From Pseudomonas sp. MWU13-2100 (lineage in GTDB: Bacteria > Pseudomonadota > Gammaproteobacteria > Pseudomonadales > Pseudomonadaceae): a stretch of DNA of 64,000 bases. The notes beneath the pieces were generated by a model, which searched no databases, was not told the DNA's origin, and was given only the letters and a program-made list of their open reading frames with translations. Position 1 is the stretch's first letter. Each line of letters starts with the position of its first letter. The DNA lies in the NCBI RefSeq assembly GCF_023242365.1, contig NZ_JALLIX010000007.1, positions 1 to 64,000 on the forward strand. The letters are read 5' to 3'. Below are positions 1 through 8,770 of the stretch, piece after piece. Both the position numbers and the translations under genes were made by a program.

Positions 1-40
1 GCGGCCTCACTGACAACACATTCACCCGAGGATGAACCCC

Positions 41-1993
41 ATGCCCGCCTTCCATAAAATCCTGATCGCCAACCGCGGTGAAATCGCCTGCCGGATCATC
101 CTCGGCGCCCAGACCCTGGGCTATCGCACCGTCGCCGTATTCAGCGAAGCCGATGCCCAAGCCCGCCATGTCCACCTGGCCGACGAAGCGGTCTGCATCG
201 GCCCTCCCCCGGTCGCCCAGTCCTACCTGAACAGCGCCGCCCTGCTCGACGCCGCCCGTAAAACCGGCGCCGATGCACTCCACCCCGGCTACGGCCTGCT
301 CTCGGAAAACGCCGCCTTCGCCCAGGCCTGCCTGGACGTCGGCCTGACCTTTATCGGCCCCAGCCCCGCTGCCATCGCCCTGATGGGCAGCAAGCGCCTG
401 TCGAAAATCACCATGCTCGCCGCCGGCGTGCCATGCATCGCCGGCTACCACGGCGCCGAACAGGATGACGCAACCCTGGCCCGCGAAGCCGAACGCCTCG
501 GTTATCCGCTGATGATCAAGGCCAGCGCCGGCGGCGGCGGACGCGGCATGCGCCGGGTGCAACGACCCGAGGAACTGGCGCAACAGATCCATTGCGCCCG
601 CTCGGAAGCGCTGAACGCCTTCGGCAGCGACGAACTGATCCTGGAACAGGCGCTGGTCGAACCGCGTCATGTGGAAATCCAGCTGTTCGGCGACCAGCAG
701 GGCCAACTGATCCACCTCGGCGAACGGGACTGCTCGATCCAGCGCCGTCACCAGAAAGTCATCGAGGAGGCACCCTGCCCGGTGATGACCGCCGAACTGC
801 GCCAGGCCATGGGCGAAGCGGCATTGAAGGCCGGCCGTGCGGTGAACTATGTCGGCGCCGGCACCGTGGAGTTCCTGCTCGACACCCGCGGCCAGTTCTA
901 TTTCCTCGAGATGAACACCCGCTTGCAGGTCGAACACCCGATCAGCGAAATGATCACCGGCCTCGACCTGGTGGCCTGGCAGATCAATGTCGCCGCCGGC
1001 CTGCCGCTACCGTTGCGCCAGGAACAGGTCGAATTCAAGGGCCATGCCATTGAAGTACGCCTGTATGCGGAAGATCCGACCCACGATTTCCTGCCGCAAA
1101 CCGGGCAGGTCCTTGGTTGGGAACCGGCGCCGATGGCCGGCGTACGGATCGATCACGGCCTGCTCGAGGGCGACACCATCAGCCCGTTCTACGATCCGCT
1201 GCTGGGCAAGCTGATCGCCCACGGCGCGACCCGCGAAGAAGCCCGGCGCAGGTTGTTGCGGGTGGTCGAGGATTGCGTGTTGCTGGGGATTGCCAGCAAT
1301 CAGCGTCTGCTGGCCCAGATGCTGAAGCATCCGCGCTTTATCGAGGGCCGGTTCAGTACCGCCTTTATCGACGAACATTTCTGCGAACACCCGAGCCATG
1401 CCCCCTCGACGGTAGAGCTGGCCCTGGCCAGCGCGCTGTTCTATCGGCAGCCGGCTGACCGGCATGCGCCGGGGCTTTCGGGTTGGCGCAACACCGCCAG
1501 TGTCCCGCGTCCCTATCGACTGGCGCTGGAAGACGCCCGCTTCGACCTGCTGCTCAGCGACCGCCCCGGCGAGGCCCTGCGGGTCCAACGGGGCGATGAG
1601 CGCGTCGAATTGCGCATACTGGAACGCGATGCACGCTGGGTACGGGTGCAGATCGACGGTGTGCTCCGGCGCTACGCCTACCGCCTCGACGGCGACCAGC
1701 TCTGGCTCTTCACCAGCCCGGGCAGCCTGCACCTGCGCGACCGCACCCACACGCCGGTGCAAGCTCCGGGTGCTGTCGCTGGCGGCACGCTGCAGGCACC
1801 GATGGACGGCGCCATCGTCCAGGTGCTGGTCAGCGAAGGCGATACGGTCTGCAAAGGCCAACTGCTGCTGGTCCTGGAAGCCATGAAAATGGAGCACCCA
1901 CTCAAGGCCGGGATGGATGGCGTGGTCCGCCAGGTGCGCGTAATCCAGGGCGATCAGGTGAAAAACCGCCAGATCCTGCTGGAAGTCGAATAA
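41..1993 (+). CDS. Biotin-containing alpha subunit of an acyl-CoA carboxylase (methylcrotonyl/geranyl-CoA type)
   Basis: This is the biotin carboxylase plus biotin carrier subunit of an acyl-CoA carboxylase, which carboxylates biotin with ATP and bicarbonate for transfer to a branched acyl-CoA. The order is an N-terminal biotin carboxylase domain (KILIANRGEIACRI start, glycine-rich GGGGRGM ATP loop near residue 165, EMNTRLQVEHP active-site motif near 290) and a C-terminal biotinyl domain with AMKM, biotinyl lysine about K616. At 650 residues it fits LiuD/AtuF-type subunits. The N-terminus MPAF and the LADEAVCIG stretch resemble, from memory, geranyl-CoA carboxylase AtuF more than LiuD; this is a judgement, not a search. 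The start at 41 is preferred to the ATG at 32 because GAGG (28-31) touches the latter but sits about 9 bases before 41. It is probably the last gene of a carboxylase/acyl-CoA catabolism operon that begins outside the window. Confidence 0.9.
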   Translation: MPAFHKILIANRGEIACRIILGAQTLGYRTVAVFSEADAQARHVHLADEAVCIGPPPVAQSYLNSAALLDAARKTGADALHPGYGLLSENAAFAQACLDVGLTFIGPSPAAIALMGSKRLSKITMLAAGVPCIAGYHGAEQDDATLAREAERLGYPLMIKASAGGGGRGMRRVQRPEELAQQIHCARSEALNAFGSDELILEQALVEPRHVEIQLFGDQQGQLIHLGERDCSIQRRHQKVIEEAPCPVMTAELRQAMGEAALKAGRAVNYVGAGTVEFLLDTRGQFYFLEMNTRLQVEHPISEMITGLDLVAWQINVAAGLPLPLRQEQVEFKGHAIEVRLYAEDPTHDFLPQTGQVLGWEPAPMAGVRIDHGLLEGDTISPFYDPLLGKLIAHGATREEARRRLLRVVEDCVLLGIASNQRLLAQMLKHPRFIEGRFSTAFIDEHFCEHPSHAPSTVELALASALFYRQPADRHAPGLSGWRNTASVPRPYRLALEDARFDLLLSDRPGEALRVQRGDERVELRILERDARWVRVQIDGVLRRYAYRLDGDQLWLFTSPGSLHLRDRTHTPVQAPGAVAGGTLQAPMDGAIVQVLVSEGDTVCKGQLLLVLEAMKMEHPLKAGMDGVVRQVRVIQGDQVKNRQILLEVE

Positions 1994-2062
1994 GCCGCTA
2001 GGCGGATCAAGCGCCTTTGGCTACGCTTGAGTCCGACTAGGATGCTGTATTCGGAGCTTGCG

Positions 2063-2605
2063 ATGGCCCACTGGCTGGTGATTGATCTGGAAGCCACGAC
2101 GGACGATGGGGGCTGGCCGCTGGCGGAGATGGAAATCATCGAAATCGGCGCCACCCTGGTCAACCGTGAAGGCCGCGAGCTGGACCACTTCCAGCGTTTT
2201 GTCAGGCCCCTGCGCCGGCCCTTGCTGACCCTGTTCTGCCGCGAGCTGACCCATATCAGCCAGGCCCAGATCGACGGTGCCGCGCCACTGGGCGAGGTCT
2301 GGCCGTTGTTCGAGCGCTGGCTGGGCCAGCATCAGGGCCGACTGGAAGGCTGGGCCAGCTGGGGCGACTACGACCGCCGGCAACTGGAACAGGACTGGCG
2401 GCAGCTCGGCGTGTCGAGTGCCCTGGACCAGGTGCCGCATATCAACCTCAAGCAGCGCTTCGCCAAGGCCCGGCGCCTGGAGCGGCCGCTGGGCCTGAAC
2501 GGCGCCTTGCAACTGGCCGGGCTGCAATTCAATGGCCAGCAGCACCGGGCGCTGGAGGATGCACGCAATACCGCGCGCCTGCTGCCGCTGAGCCTGCCGA
2601 GCTGA
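2063..2605 (+). CDS. DEDDh-family 3'-5' exonuclease
   Basis: A 180-residue exonuclease-fold protein of the DnaQ/ERI-1-like superfamily, which removes nucleotides from 3' ends with two metal ions. The four acidic/histidine motifs are visible: D and E in VIDLEATT (residues about 8 and 10), an aspartate in the SWGDYDRRQLEQD segment, and the H...D of HRALEDARNT near the C-terminus, which makes it the DEDDh subtype. The start at 2063 is chosen because the exonuclease fold begins directly at MAHWLVIDLE and GGAG lies 6 bases upstream; the frame is open back to 2027 but that adds only non-conserved residues. The substrate (RNA or DNA) cannot be read from sequence. It stands alone, 69 bases after the carboxylase gene and followed by a REPIN. 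Confidence 0.85.
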   Translation: MAHWLVIDLEATTDDGGWPLAEMEIIEIGATLVNREGRELDHFQRFVRPLRRPLLTLFCRELTHISQAQIDGAAPLGEVWPLFERWLGQHQGRLEGWASWGDYDRRQLEQDWRQLGVSSALDQVPHINLKQRFAKARRLERPLGLNGALQLAGLQFNGQQHRALEDARNTARLLPLSLPS

Positions 2606-2627
2606 TGACAGCGGCCCTGTGGCGGCC

Positions 2628-2705
2628 CCTGTGGGAGCGGAGCTTGCCCGCGAAGCTCTTGGCGGTCCTGAGGGCCTCTTCGCGGGCAAGCTCCGCTCCC
2701 ACAGG
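2628..2705. repeat. REPIN (paired REP elements)
   Basis: Two inverted copies of the CTGTGGGAGCGGAGCTTGCC-type Pseudomonas REP sequence separated by a short linker: left arm from 2628, right arm ending in CCGCTCCCACAG near 2705. It lies just downstream of the exonuclease gene, the usual extragenic position. The same family recurs at 8402, 33129, 40114 and about 48220. Confidence 0.9.
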
Positions 2706-2815
2706 GGGCCTCGGCGCTGATGAAATCCGCAGCACCTTCTTCAACGCGTGACGAGGCAAAACGCCTTGGGCATACTGGTCGGCCAAATTTTTCAGCTCAT
2801 TTCGAGGAATCGCCC

Positions 2816-3097
2816 ATGTTTAAAGTCAACGAGTACTTCGACGGCACCGTCAAGTCGATTGCCTTCGCACAAGCCGAAGGCGCCGCCACCATCGGCGTGA
2901 TGGCCGCGGGCGAATACGAATTCGGTACCGCCCAGCGCGAGATCATGCACGTGATCTCCGGCTCCCTGACCGTCAAGCTGCCGGACAGCAGCACCTGGGA
3001 AACCTTCGAAACCGGCAGCCAGTTCAACGTGCCGGCCAACAGCAAGTTCCAGCTGAAAGTCGCCGTGGACACCGCTTACCTGTGCGAATACCGCTGA
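2816..3097 (+). CDS. ppnP: Pyrimidine/purine nucleoside phosphorylase
   Basis: A 93-residue single-domain cupin of the DUF1255/PpnP (YaiE) family, which phosphorolyses several nucleosides to free base and ribose-1-phosphate in nucleotide salvage. The family signature is clear: [15 protein letters not shown] start, [23 protein letters not shown] core and the C-terminal [19 protein letters not shown] strands. The length equals that of typical members. The start at 2816 has GAGGA at 2804-2808, 7 bases before. It is a single-gene unit between a REPIN and a strong terminator. Confidence 0.93.
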   Translation: MFKVNEYFDGTVKSIAFAQAEGAATIGVMAAGEYEFGTAQREIMHVISGSLTVKLPDSSTWETFETGSQFNVPANSKFQLKVAVDTAYLCEYR

Positions 3098-3118
3098 GTC
3101 CGGGCGGCAAGACACCCG

Positions 3119-3144
3119 AACGGCGCCTATGGGCGCCGTTTTTT
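3119..3144 (+). terminator. Rho-independent terminator of ppnP
   Basis: GC-rich hairpin AACGGCGCC / GGCGCCGTT with a 3-base loop followed by a run of T, about 20 bases after the ppnP stop. It also lies just beyond the end of the converging ABC exporter gene and may serve both. Confidence 0.85.
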
Positions 3145-3164
3145 ATGCCGTGCTACTTGATCGG

Positions 3165-4958
3165 TCAAGCTTCAGTCGCCGTGTCCCCCGGCACGAATTC
3201 CGCGCCCCGCGCATTGAACTGCAATGCCGCCAGCCGCGCGTACAGCGGGTTGCTCGCGATCAGCTGGGCGTGGGTGCCGATCGCCACCAGCTTGCCCTGA
3301 TCCATCACCGCGATCCGGTCGGCGTTCTGCACCGTGGCCAGGCGGTGGGCGATCACCAGGGTGGTGCGCCCGTGCATCAGGCTCGGCAGCGCTTGCTGGA
3401 TCAAGTGTTCGCTCTGGGCATCGAGGGCACTGGTGGCCTCGTCCAGCAGCAGGATCGGCGCGTCCACCAGCAACGCCCGGGCAATCGCCAGGCGTTGCCG
3501 TTGGCCACCGGACAGCCCCAACCCACCATCCCCCAGGTGCGTGCGGTAGCCCTCGGGCATTTGCTCGATAAACTCGTGAGCATGGGCGATACGCGCCGCC
3601 TCGCGGACCTGGGCATCAGTGGCCGCCGGATTGCCGTAGCGGATATTTTCCTCGACGCTGCCGAAAAACAGCGCCGGGCTTTGCGAGACCAGCGCAAAGC
3701 AACGGCGCAGGTCCTGCGGGTCCAGTTCGGTCAGCGGCTGACCGTCGAGCAGCAGACGACCCTGTTGCGGATCGTAGAAACGCAGCAACAGGTCGAACAC
3801 CGTGGACTTGCCCGCCCCTGACGGCCCGACCAGGGCCAGGGTTTCCCCGGCCCTGACCGTCAGGTTCAAGCCGTCTATGGCATGACTGTCCGGACGTGAG
3901 GGGTAGCTGAAACGCAGATTCTCCAGCACCAGGTTGCCGCTGACCCGCTCGGCCAGCTTCACCCCGCCGCCGACCGGCGCGGTGATTTCATTGCTCGACT
4001 GCAACAATTCGCCGATCCGTTCCCCGGCCCCGGCGGCCCGCTGCAACTCACCGATCACTTCGCTGAGGGTACCGAAGGCGCTGCCGACGATCAGGCTGTA
4101 GAAGACAAAGGCCGCCAGTTCGCCGCCGGAAATCTTCCCGGCCATCACATCCATGCCACCGACCCAGAGCATCACCGCCACCGCGCCCAGCACCAGCACG
4201 ATCACCAGGGTAATCAACCAGGCCCGTTGCACGATGCGCTTGCGCGCCGTCTCGAAAGCCTGCTCGACGGTCACCGCGAAGCGCTGTTCATCCTGGGCCT
4301 GGTGGTTGTAGGCCTGCACGGTCTTGATCTGGCCGAGGGTTTCGCTGACGTAGCTGCCGACATCGGCGATCCGATCCTGGCTCAGGCGCGACAGGCCGCG
4401 CACCCGGCGGCCGAAGATCAGGATCGGCGCCAGCACCAGCGGCAAGGCGACAACCACGATGCTGGTGAGTTTGGGGTTGGTGATAAACAGCAGCACCACC
4501 CCGCCAATGACCATCAAGGCGTTGCGCAGGAACAGCGAGAGCGACGAGCCGATCACCGACTGCAACAGCGTGGTGTCGGCGGTCAGGCGCGACTGGATTT
4601 CCGAACTGCGGTTGTTCTCGTAGAACCCCGGGTGCAGGTAGATCAAGTGGTTGAACACCTGCCGACGAATATCCGCCACCACCCGCTCGCCGATCCAGGA
4701 CACCAGGTAGAACCGTGCGAAAGTGCCCACCGCCAGGCCCAGGACCAGCAGCATGAACAAGCCGATGGACTGGTTGAGCAACTGCGGCGACTGGGTCATG
4801 AAACCCTTGTCCACCAACAGGCGGATGCCCTGGCCCATGGACAGGGTAATGCCGGCGGTAACGATCAGCGCCACCAGGGCACCGAGCGCCTGCCAGCGAT
4901 AGGGGGCGACAAAACGGCTGGCCAGGCGAATGGCACGGCGATGGCGGGCAGAGAGCAT
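3165..4958 (-). CDS. MsbA-like ABC exporter (fused membrane and ATPase domains)
   Basis: A 597-residue half-transporter of the ABC exporter superfamily, expected to work as a homodimer in the inner membrane and export a lipid or hydrophobic substrate. The N-terminal half has six predicted membrane helices (about residues 20-310) with an EIQSRL-type coupling segment. The C-terminal half is a complete nucleotide-binding domain: Walker A GPSGAGKST near 378, LSGGQRQR signature near 480, Walker B ILLLDEATSALD near 505 and the H-loop histidine in VIAHRL. It resembles the MsbA-related subfamily, but genuine msbA usually sits with lpxK, which is absent. The start at 4958 (MLSARHRRAIRLASRF) fits the family; a longer frame to 5033 adds Cys-rich non-conserved residues. 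The ribosome binding site is weak. Confidence 0.88.
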   Translation of the reverse strand: MLSARHRRAIRLASRFVAPYRWQALGALVALIVTAGITLSMGQGIRLLVDKGFMTQSPQLLNQSIGLFMLLVLGLAVGTFARFYLVSWIGERVVADIRRQVFNHLIYLHPGFYENNRSSEIQSRLTADTTLLQSVIGSSLSLFLRNALMVIGGVVLLFITNPKLTSIVVVALPLVLAPILIFGRRVRGLSRLSQDRIADVGSYVSETLGQIKTVQAYNHQAQDEQRFAVTVEQAFETARKRIVQRAWLITLVIVLVLGAVAVMLWVGGMDVMAGKISGGELAAFVFYSLIVGSAFGTLSEVIGELQRAAGAGERIGELLQSSNEITAPVGGGVKLAERVSGNLVLENLRFSYPSRPDSHAIDGLNLTVRAGETLALVGPSGAGKSTVFDLLLRFYDPQQGRLLLDGQPLTELDPQDLRRCFALVSQSPALFFGSVEENIRYGNPAATDAQVREAARIAHAHEFIEQMPEGYRTHLGDGGLGLSGGQRQRLAIARALLVDAPILLLDEATSALDAQSEHLIQQALPSLMHGRTTLVIAHRLATVQNADRIAVMDQGKLVAIGTHAQLIASNPLYARLAALQFNARGAEFVPGDTATEA

Positions 4959-5172
4959 TGGCAAGGAATCCGTTAGGCGATGAAGACAGAGCCTACACCG
5001 AACCGGGAGGAAACTTGTGCAAAACGCAATCAATCGGATTAATTATGACCGTGCATGCTAATCCCTAGAAAGTATTGGTCTAAAGCCTCTCTGGCGGTGA
5101 CGGGCGGTTTCTGTTGCACTGGAGACGTCGCCTTGCTTGTAGCGTGTTGTAACAGGCTGGTCATGCGACGCC

Positions 5173-5178
5173 TATAAT
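5173..5178 (+). promoter_or_regulatory. Candidate -10 box for the PA1571-family gene
   Basis: A perfect TATAAT hexamer 45 bases before the start codon. The upstream TTGTAA (5147-5152) is 20 bases away, longer than optimal, so the -35 assignment is uncertain. Confidence 0.45.
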
Positions 5179-5222
5179 CTCTAGATGAACCTGATGACGA
5201 AACCTGAGCGAGGAGACAGGCC

Positions 5223-5399
5223 ATGGACTTGCAAGACAGCAGCAGCAACCAGATTCCGGTGATTCGTCCCTGTCCGCAGAAGTTGGGTTGCGCGATTATC
5301 GACGCCCAGGGTCGTGAAGTACCGATCACCGAAGAAATGATCCAGGACGCTTGCCGCGAACTGGAACAGCGCTTGGTCAAGCCTGCCGAGCAAGACTGA
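5223..5399 (+). CDS. PA1571-family small conserved protein
   Basis: A 58-residue protein: MDLQDSSSNQIPVIR start, then CAIIDAQGREVPITEEMIQ, ending LVKPAEQD. The middle and end match what I recall of the PA1571 family, small soluble proteins widespread in Pseudomonas with no established function. AGGAG (5211-5215) sits 7 bases before the ATG. The gene has its own -10-like TATAAT upstream and a hairpin terminator immediately after, so it is an independent unit. In P. aeruginosa the family member is also close to acnA/aer (PA1562/PA1561), which agrees with this neighbourhood. It has two cysteines (CP and GC), no membrane segment and no signal peptide. Confidence 0.85.
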   Translation: MDLQDSSSNQIPVIRPCPQKLGCAIIDAQGREVPITEEMIQDACRELEQRLVKPAEQD

Positions 5400-5418
5400 C
5401 AGCCCGAACTCCCCCTTG

Positions 5419-5443
5419 ACCCGGACTTGCTGCCGGGTTTTTT
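5419..5443 (+). terminator. Rho-independent terminator after the PA1571-family gene
   Basis: CCCGG / CCGGG hairpin with a 7-base loop followed by TTTTTT, starting about 20 bases past the stop codon. Confidence 0.8.
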
Positions 5444-5474
5444 GTGCCTGCTGAGTTGAAAACGCCGCACTACC

Positions 5475-5538
5475 TTGTGGGTAGCCGGTGACGATGCCAG
5501 TCTCAAGGGCCCCATCGCCGGCAAGCCGGTGCCCACAT
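5475..5538. repeat. Degenerate REP pair of a second family
   Basis: Inverted arms beginning TGTGGGTAGCCGG and ending GCCGGCAAGCCGGTGCCCACA. This is the other common Pseudomonas REP type (GCCGGCTTGCCGGCGATGG), with the left arm decayed. It fills part of the 251-base gap before pdxB; the rest shows no gene. Confidence 0.6.
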
Positions 5539-5650
5539 AGGTAGTGGCAGCACGATATTTTGTGATGAGGCGCAGACCCGCGCAAGCCGGCTGGCCGACG
5601 ATGATGGTCGGACAGACGATGCAAACCGCCGGAAATCCCACACATTTCGC

Positions 5651-6793
5651 TTATAGCAGCACGGCGCCCAGGGCCAGCACCAACTGGCGCAACGCCGCGT
5701 CATCGCCGTTGATCTTCACCGGCAAGCCTTCGATTTCCCGACGCTCGGGATAGTGTTTGCGCAGCAGGTCGAACGCGACTTTCTGCTCGGTCACGCTGCC
5801 AGTCAGGCTGCGGCGCAAATCCGCATCGTCGCGCCGCGGATCGTAGACCCCACGACAGATCATCGCCATGGCCCAGGCCGGATCGCTGCCGGCATTGAGG
5901 GTGACCTGTGCCAGCCAGGGCTTGGGCAGCAGTTCATCGAGAGCGATCGTGGGCACCTGGTCGAGGAAGGCGCAGAATGCCTGATAGATCTGCGCAGTAC
6001 CGCGTTGCTTGCCGTCGAGGCTATACCCGGCGATATGCGGCGAACCCAGCACGCACAACTCGGCCAGCGCGACATCCACTTCCGGCTCGGCCTCCCAGAC
6101 ATCCAGCACCGCCTGCAGGTCGTCACGGGCCAGCAGCACTTCGCGTAACGCGGTGTTGTCCACCACCGGGCCGCGTGCGGCGTTGATCAGCCAGGTACCG
6201 GGCTTGAGCTGCTCCAGGCGCTGGCGATCGAGCAGATGCCAGGTGGGTTGCTCGCCCGTACGGGTCAAGGGCGTGTGCAGGCTGATCACGTCGCACTGCT
6301 CGATGATCTGCTCCAGGCCGACATAATCGCCGCCTCCAGCCGCCTGGCGCGGCGGGTCGCAGACCAGGACGTTCCAACCCAGCCCTCGCAGGACCTTGAT
6401 CAGGCGTCCGCCGACTTCACCCGCGCCAATCACCCCATAGGTGCGTGCGGTCAGGTCGACGCCTTCGATTTCCGCCAGGGTCAGCAAGCTGCCCAGCACA
6501 TAGTCGACCACCCCACGGGCATTGCAACCGGGAGCGCTGGACCAGTGAATGCCGGCCTCCCGGAAATAGTCCAGGTCGAGGTGATCGGTGCCGATGGTGC
6601 AGGTGCCGACGAAACGCACCGGGCTGCCTTCGAGCAACTCGCGGCTGACCTGGGTCACCGAACGCACCAGCAGCACATCCGCCTCGGCCACCGCCGCCCG
6701 GTCAATGCCGCGGCCAGGCAAGCGGCGGATCTCGCCGAAACCGGCAAAGAAGGCATCGATCAGGGGAATATTTTCGTCGGCAACAATCAGCAT
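5651..6793 (-). CDS. pdxB: Erythronate-4-phosphate dehydrogenase
   Basis: Oxidises 4-phospho-D-erythronate to 2-oxo-3-hydroxy-4-phosphobutanoate with NAD, the second step of the DXP-dependent pyridoxal phosphate pathway. It is a D-2-hydroxyacid dehydrogenase: N-terminal [11 protein letters not shown], Rossmann loop [13 protein letters not shown] near residue 120, catalytic Arg in NAARGPVVD, and the Glu and His in EAEPEVD and [12 protein letters not shown]. The C-terminal DUF3410-type dimerisation region (KPWLAQV..., ending at residue 380) separates PdxB from other dehydrogenases. The start at 6793 has AAGGAGCC just upstream and gives the usual 380 residues; the open frame to 6811 is disfavoured. 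It is monocistronic and divergent from the MATE gene. Confidence 0.96.
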   Translation of the reverse strand: MLIVADENIPLIDAFFAGFGEIRRLPGRGIDRAAVAEADVLLVRSVTQVSRELLEGSPVRFVGTCTIGTDHLDLDYFREAGIHWSSAPGCNARGVVDYVLGSLLTLAEIEGVDLTARTYGVIGAGEVGGRLIKVLRGLGWNVLVCDPPRQAAGGGDYVGLEQIIEQCDVISLHTPLTRTGEQPTWHLLDRQRLEQLKPGTWLINAARGPVVDNTALREVLLARDDLQAVLDVWEAEPEVDVALAELCVLGSPHIAGYSLDGKQRGTAQIYQAFCAFLDQVPTIALDELLPKPWLAQVTLNAGSDPAWAMAMICRGVYDPRRDDADLRRSLTGSVTEQKVAFDLLRKHYPERREIEGLPVKINGDDAALRQLVLALGAVLL

Positions 6794-6976
6794 GGCAGGC
6801 TCCTTGGACAAGGGCGCAGTGTAGGCGCAGTCAGCATCCGAGGGCCAGCCAAGCGTCCCTCCATGGTCCTGGCGGGAGCGTCGACCTTACAAATGAGCTA
6901 CAACCGGCGATTACCTGACCCTTGCGTCAACCGGTAGAATCGACGGTTTTTCGCGTCACGCCTGGATACATCATTG

Positions 6977-8389
6977 GTGAACAGCCTCACTGCAACACCT
7001 GCTAGCCCCCCGCTGAGTCGCCCCGCCCGGGTGCGCCTGGAACTGCGCAACCTGCTGGGCCTGGCCCTGCCGATCATTATCGCCCAGCTGGCGCACACCG
7101 CCATGGGCTTCGTCGACGCGGTGATGGCCGGCCGGGTGAGCCCGCGCGACCTGGCGGCGGTGGCGCTGGGCAATTCGATCTGGGTGCCGGTGTTCCTGCT
7201 GATGACCGGCATCCTGCTGGCAACCACGCCCAAGGTCGCCCAGCGTCATGGCGCCGGAACCCCCGCCGAGATCGGCCCGCTGGTGCGCCAGGCCCTGTGG
7301 CTGGCGCTGGTGGTGGGCCTGGCGGCGGGGGTGATCCTCTACAATGCCGAGCCGGTCCTGCACCTGATGAAGGTCGACCCCGAGCTGATCGGCCCGTGCA
7401 TGGACTATCTGCGCGGTATCGGCACGGGCCTGCCGACGGTGGCGCTCTATCACGTGCTGCGCTGCTGCAGCGACGGCATGGGTCGCACCCGCCCGAGCAT
7501 GGTCCTCGGCCTGTGCGGGTTGGCGCTGAATATTCCGTTGAACTACGTGTTCATCTACGGGCATTTCGGCGTACCGGCCATGGGCGGACCGGGCTGCGGC
7601 TGGGCCACGGCGATCGTGATGTGGTGCATGCTGTTCGGCATGGCCGGCTGGGTACGCTGGGCCAAGGTCTATCGGCCGAGCCAGGTGTTCAGCCATTTCG
7701 AGTGGCCGCAGTGGGCGGTGATCAAGCGTTTGCTGAATATCGGCCTGCCCATCGGCATTGCGATATTCGCCGAGGCCAGTATCTTTTCGGTGATCGCCCT
7801 GCTGATCGGCAGCCTCGGGGCCACGGTGGTGGCCGGGCATCAGATTGCCCTGAATATCAGCTCGCTGGTGTTCATGGTCCCCTATTCCCTGAGCATGGCC
7901 ATTACCGTGCGGGTCGGCCAGGCCCTGGGCCGCGAACAGCCCCGTGAGGCGCGCTTCACCGCCGGGGTGGGCGTGGCCACGGCGCTGGCCTATGGCTGTG
8001 TGTCGGCGAGCCTGATGCTGCTGTTCCGCGAGCACCTGGCGACCATCTACACCAATGATCCGCGGGTGATCCAGGTGGCGACCATGTTGATCGTGTACTC
8101 GGCGCTGTTCCAGATCTCGGATGTGATCCAGGTCACGGCGGCCGGGGCCTTGCGTGGTTACCAGGACACCCGGGTGACCATGATCCTGACGTTGTTTGCT
8201 TATTGGGGCATCGGTTTGCCGGTAGGTTACGCCCTGGGCCTGACCGACTGGCTGGGTCCGCCCAATGGCCCCAGCGGGTTGTGGCAGGGTTTGATCGTGG
8301 GCTTGTCGTGCGCGGCGGTGATGCTCTCGATCCGCTTGGTGCGCAGCGCGCGCCGAAGAATCCGGATGCACTCGGCGCGGTCGCTATAG
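6977..8389 (+). CDS. MATE-family multidrug/cation antiporter
   Basis: A 470-residue inner-membrane exporter of the NorM/PmpM branch, expected to expel cationic drugs in exchange for protons or sodium. Twelve hydrophobic segments and the MATE landmarks are present: LALPIIIAQLAHTAMGFVDAVMAGR in helix 1-2, GIGTGLP and the duplicated second half beginning near residue 245 (LNIGLPIGIAIFAEASIF). No ATG fits the N-terminus: the frame offers TTG at 6974 and GTG at 6977. GTG is preferred on the family N-terminus (MNSLTATP), but the ribosome binding site is weak (GGA at 6964), so the start is uncertain by one codon. Divergent from pdxB. It could be PmpM-like, but no symbol is assigned. Confidence 0.9.
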   Translation: MNSLTATPASPPLSRPARVRLELRNLLGLALPIIIAQLAHTAMGFVDAVMAGRVSPRDLAAVALGNSIWVPVFLLMTGILLATTPKVAQRHGAGTPAEIGPLVRQALWLALVVGLAAGVILYNAEPVLHLMKVDPELIGPCMDYLRGIGTGLPTVALYHVLRCCSDGMGRTRPSMVLGLCGLALNIPLNYVFIYGHFGVPAMGGPGCGWATAIVMWCMLFGMAGWVRWAKVYRPSQVFSHFEWPQWAVIKRLLNIGLPIGIAIFAEASIFSVIALLIGSLGATVVAGHQIALNISSLVFMVPYSLSMAITVRVGQALGREQPREARFTAGVGVATALAYGCVSASLMLLFREHLATIYTNDPRVIQVATMLIVYSALFQISDVIQVTAAGALRGYQDTRVTMILTLFAYWGIGLPVGYALGLTDWLGPPNGPSGLWQGLIVGLSCAAVMLSIRLVRSARRRIRMHSARSL

Positions 8390-8401
8390 GAGCGGAGCTT
8401 C

Positions 8402-8475
8402 TGTGGGAGCGGAGCTTGCCCGCGAAGGGGCCCTCAAGACCGCCAAGAACTTCGCGGGCAAGCTCCGCTCCCACA
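8402..8475. repeat. REPIN (paired REP elements)
   Basis: Inverted arms TGTGGGAGCGGAGCTTGCCC (left) and GGGCAAGCTCCGCTCCCACA (right) with a short linker, in the convergent gap between the MATE exporter and the TusA-like gene. Confidence 0.9.
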
Positions 8476-8492
8476 ACAAGCGCTCGGCGTTC

Positions 8493-8744
8493 CTAGTCGA
8501 GCTTCTTGCGAATCCAGTACAGGTAGATACCGGCCTCTTCGCGCTGTTCCACCAGTTCATGGTCAAGGAAGACACAGAACTTGGGAATGTCACGACGGGT
8601 CGACGGATCGGTGGCGATCACCTTGAGCAGCCCCCCAGGCGGCAGGTCGCGGATGTGCTGGTGCAACATCATCACCGGCTCCGGGCAATTGAGCCCGGTG
8701 GCGTCGAGGGTGCCGTCAACGGCGGGGTCGTGGGGCTGGGTCAT
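8493..8744 (-). CDS. tusA: TusA-like sulfur carrier protein
   Basis: An 83-residue TusA/SirA-family protein. The catalytic cysteine is C20 in the [11 protein letters not shown] motif, which carries persulfide sulfur in tRNA 2-thiouridine formation and other sulfur relays. The rest of the fold is intact ([27 protein letters not shown], ending [10 protein letters not shown]), and the length equals E. coli TusA (81). It is the second gene of a likely pair with rlmM, 26 bases downstream and in the same direction, so tRNA thiolation and rRNA methylation may be co-expressed. Pseudomonas usually has more than one TusA-like protein, so the exact role is inferred. Confidence 0.88.
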   Translation of the reverse strand: MTQPHDPAVDGTLDATGLNCPEPVMMLHQHIRDLPPGGLLKVIATDPSTRRDIPKFCVFLDHELVEQREEAGIYLYWIRKKLD

Positions 8745-8770
8745 TCTTCACTCCTGAAACCAGGCCGGCA

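Noticed and set aside
5039..5641. 200-residue minus-strand frame over the PA1571-family gene
   Set aside because: Covers a promoter, a terminator and a real small gene with strong ribosome binding site on the other strand.
6971..8371. 466-residue minus-strand frame opposite the MATE gene
   Set aside because: Rich in His/Gln/Arg as expected from a reverse frame; the plus frame has MATE helices and motifs.
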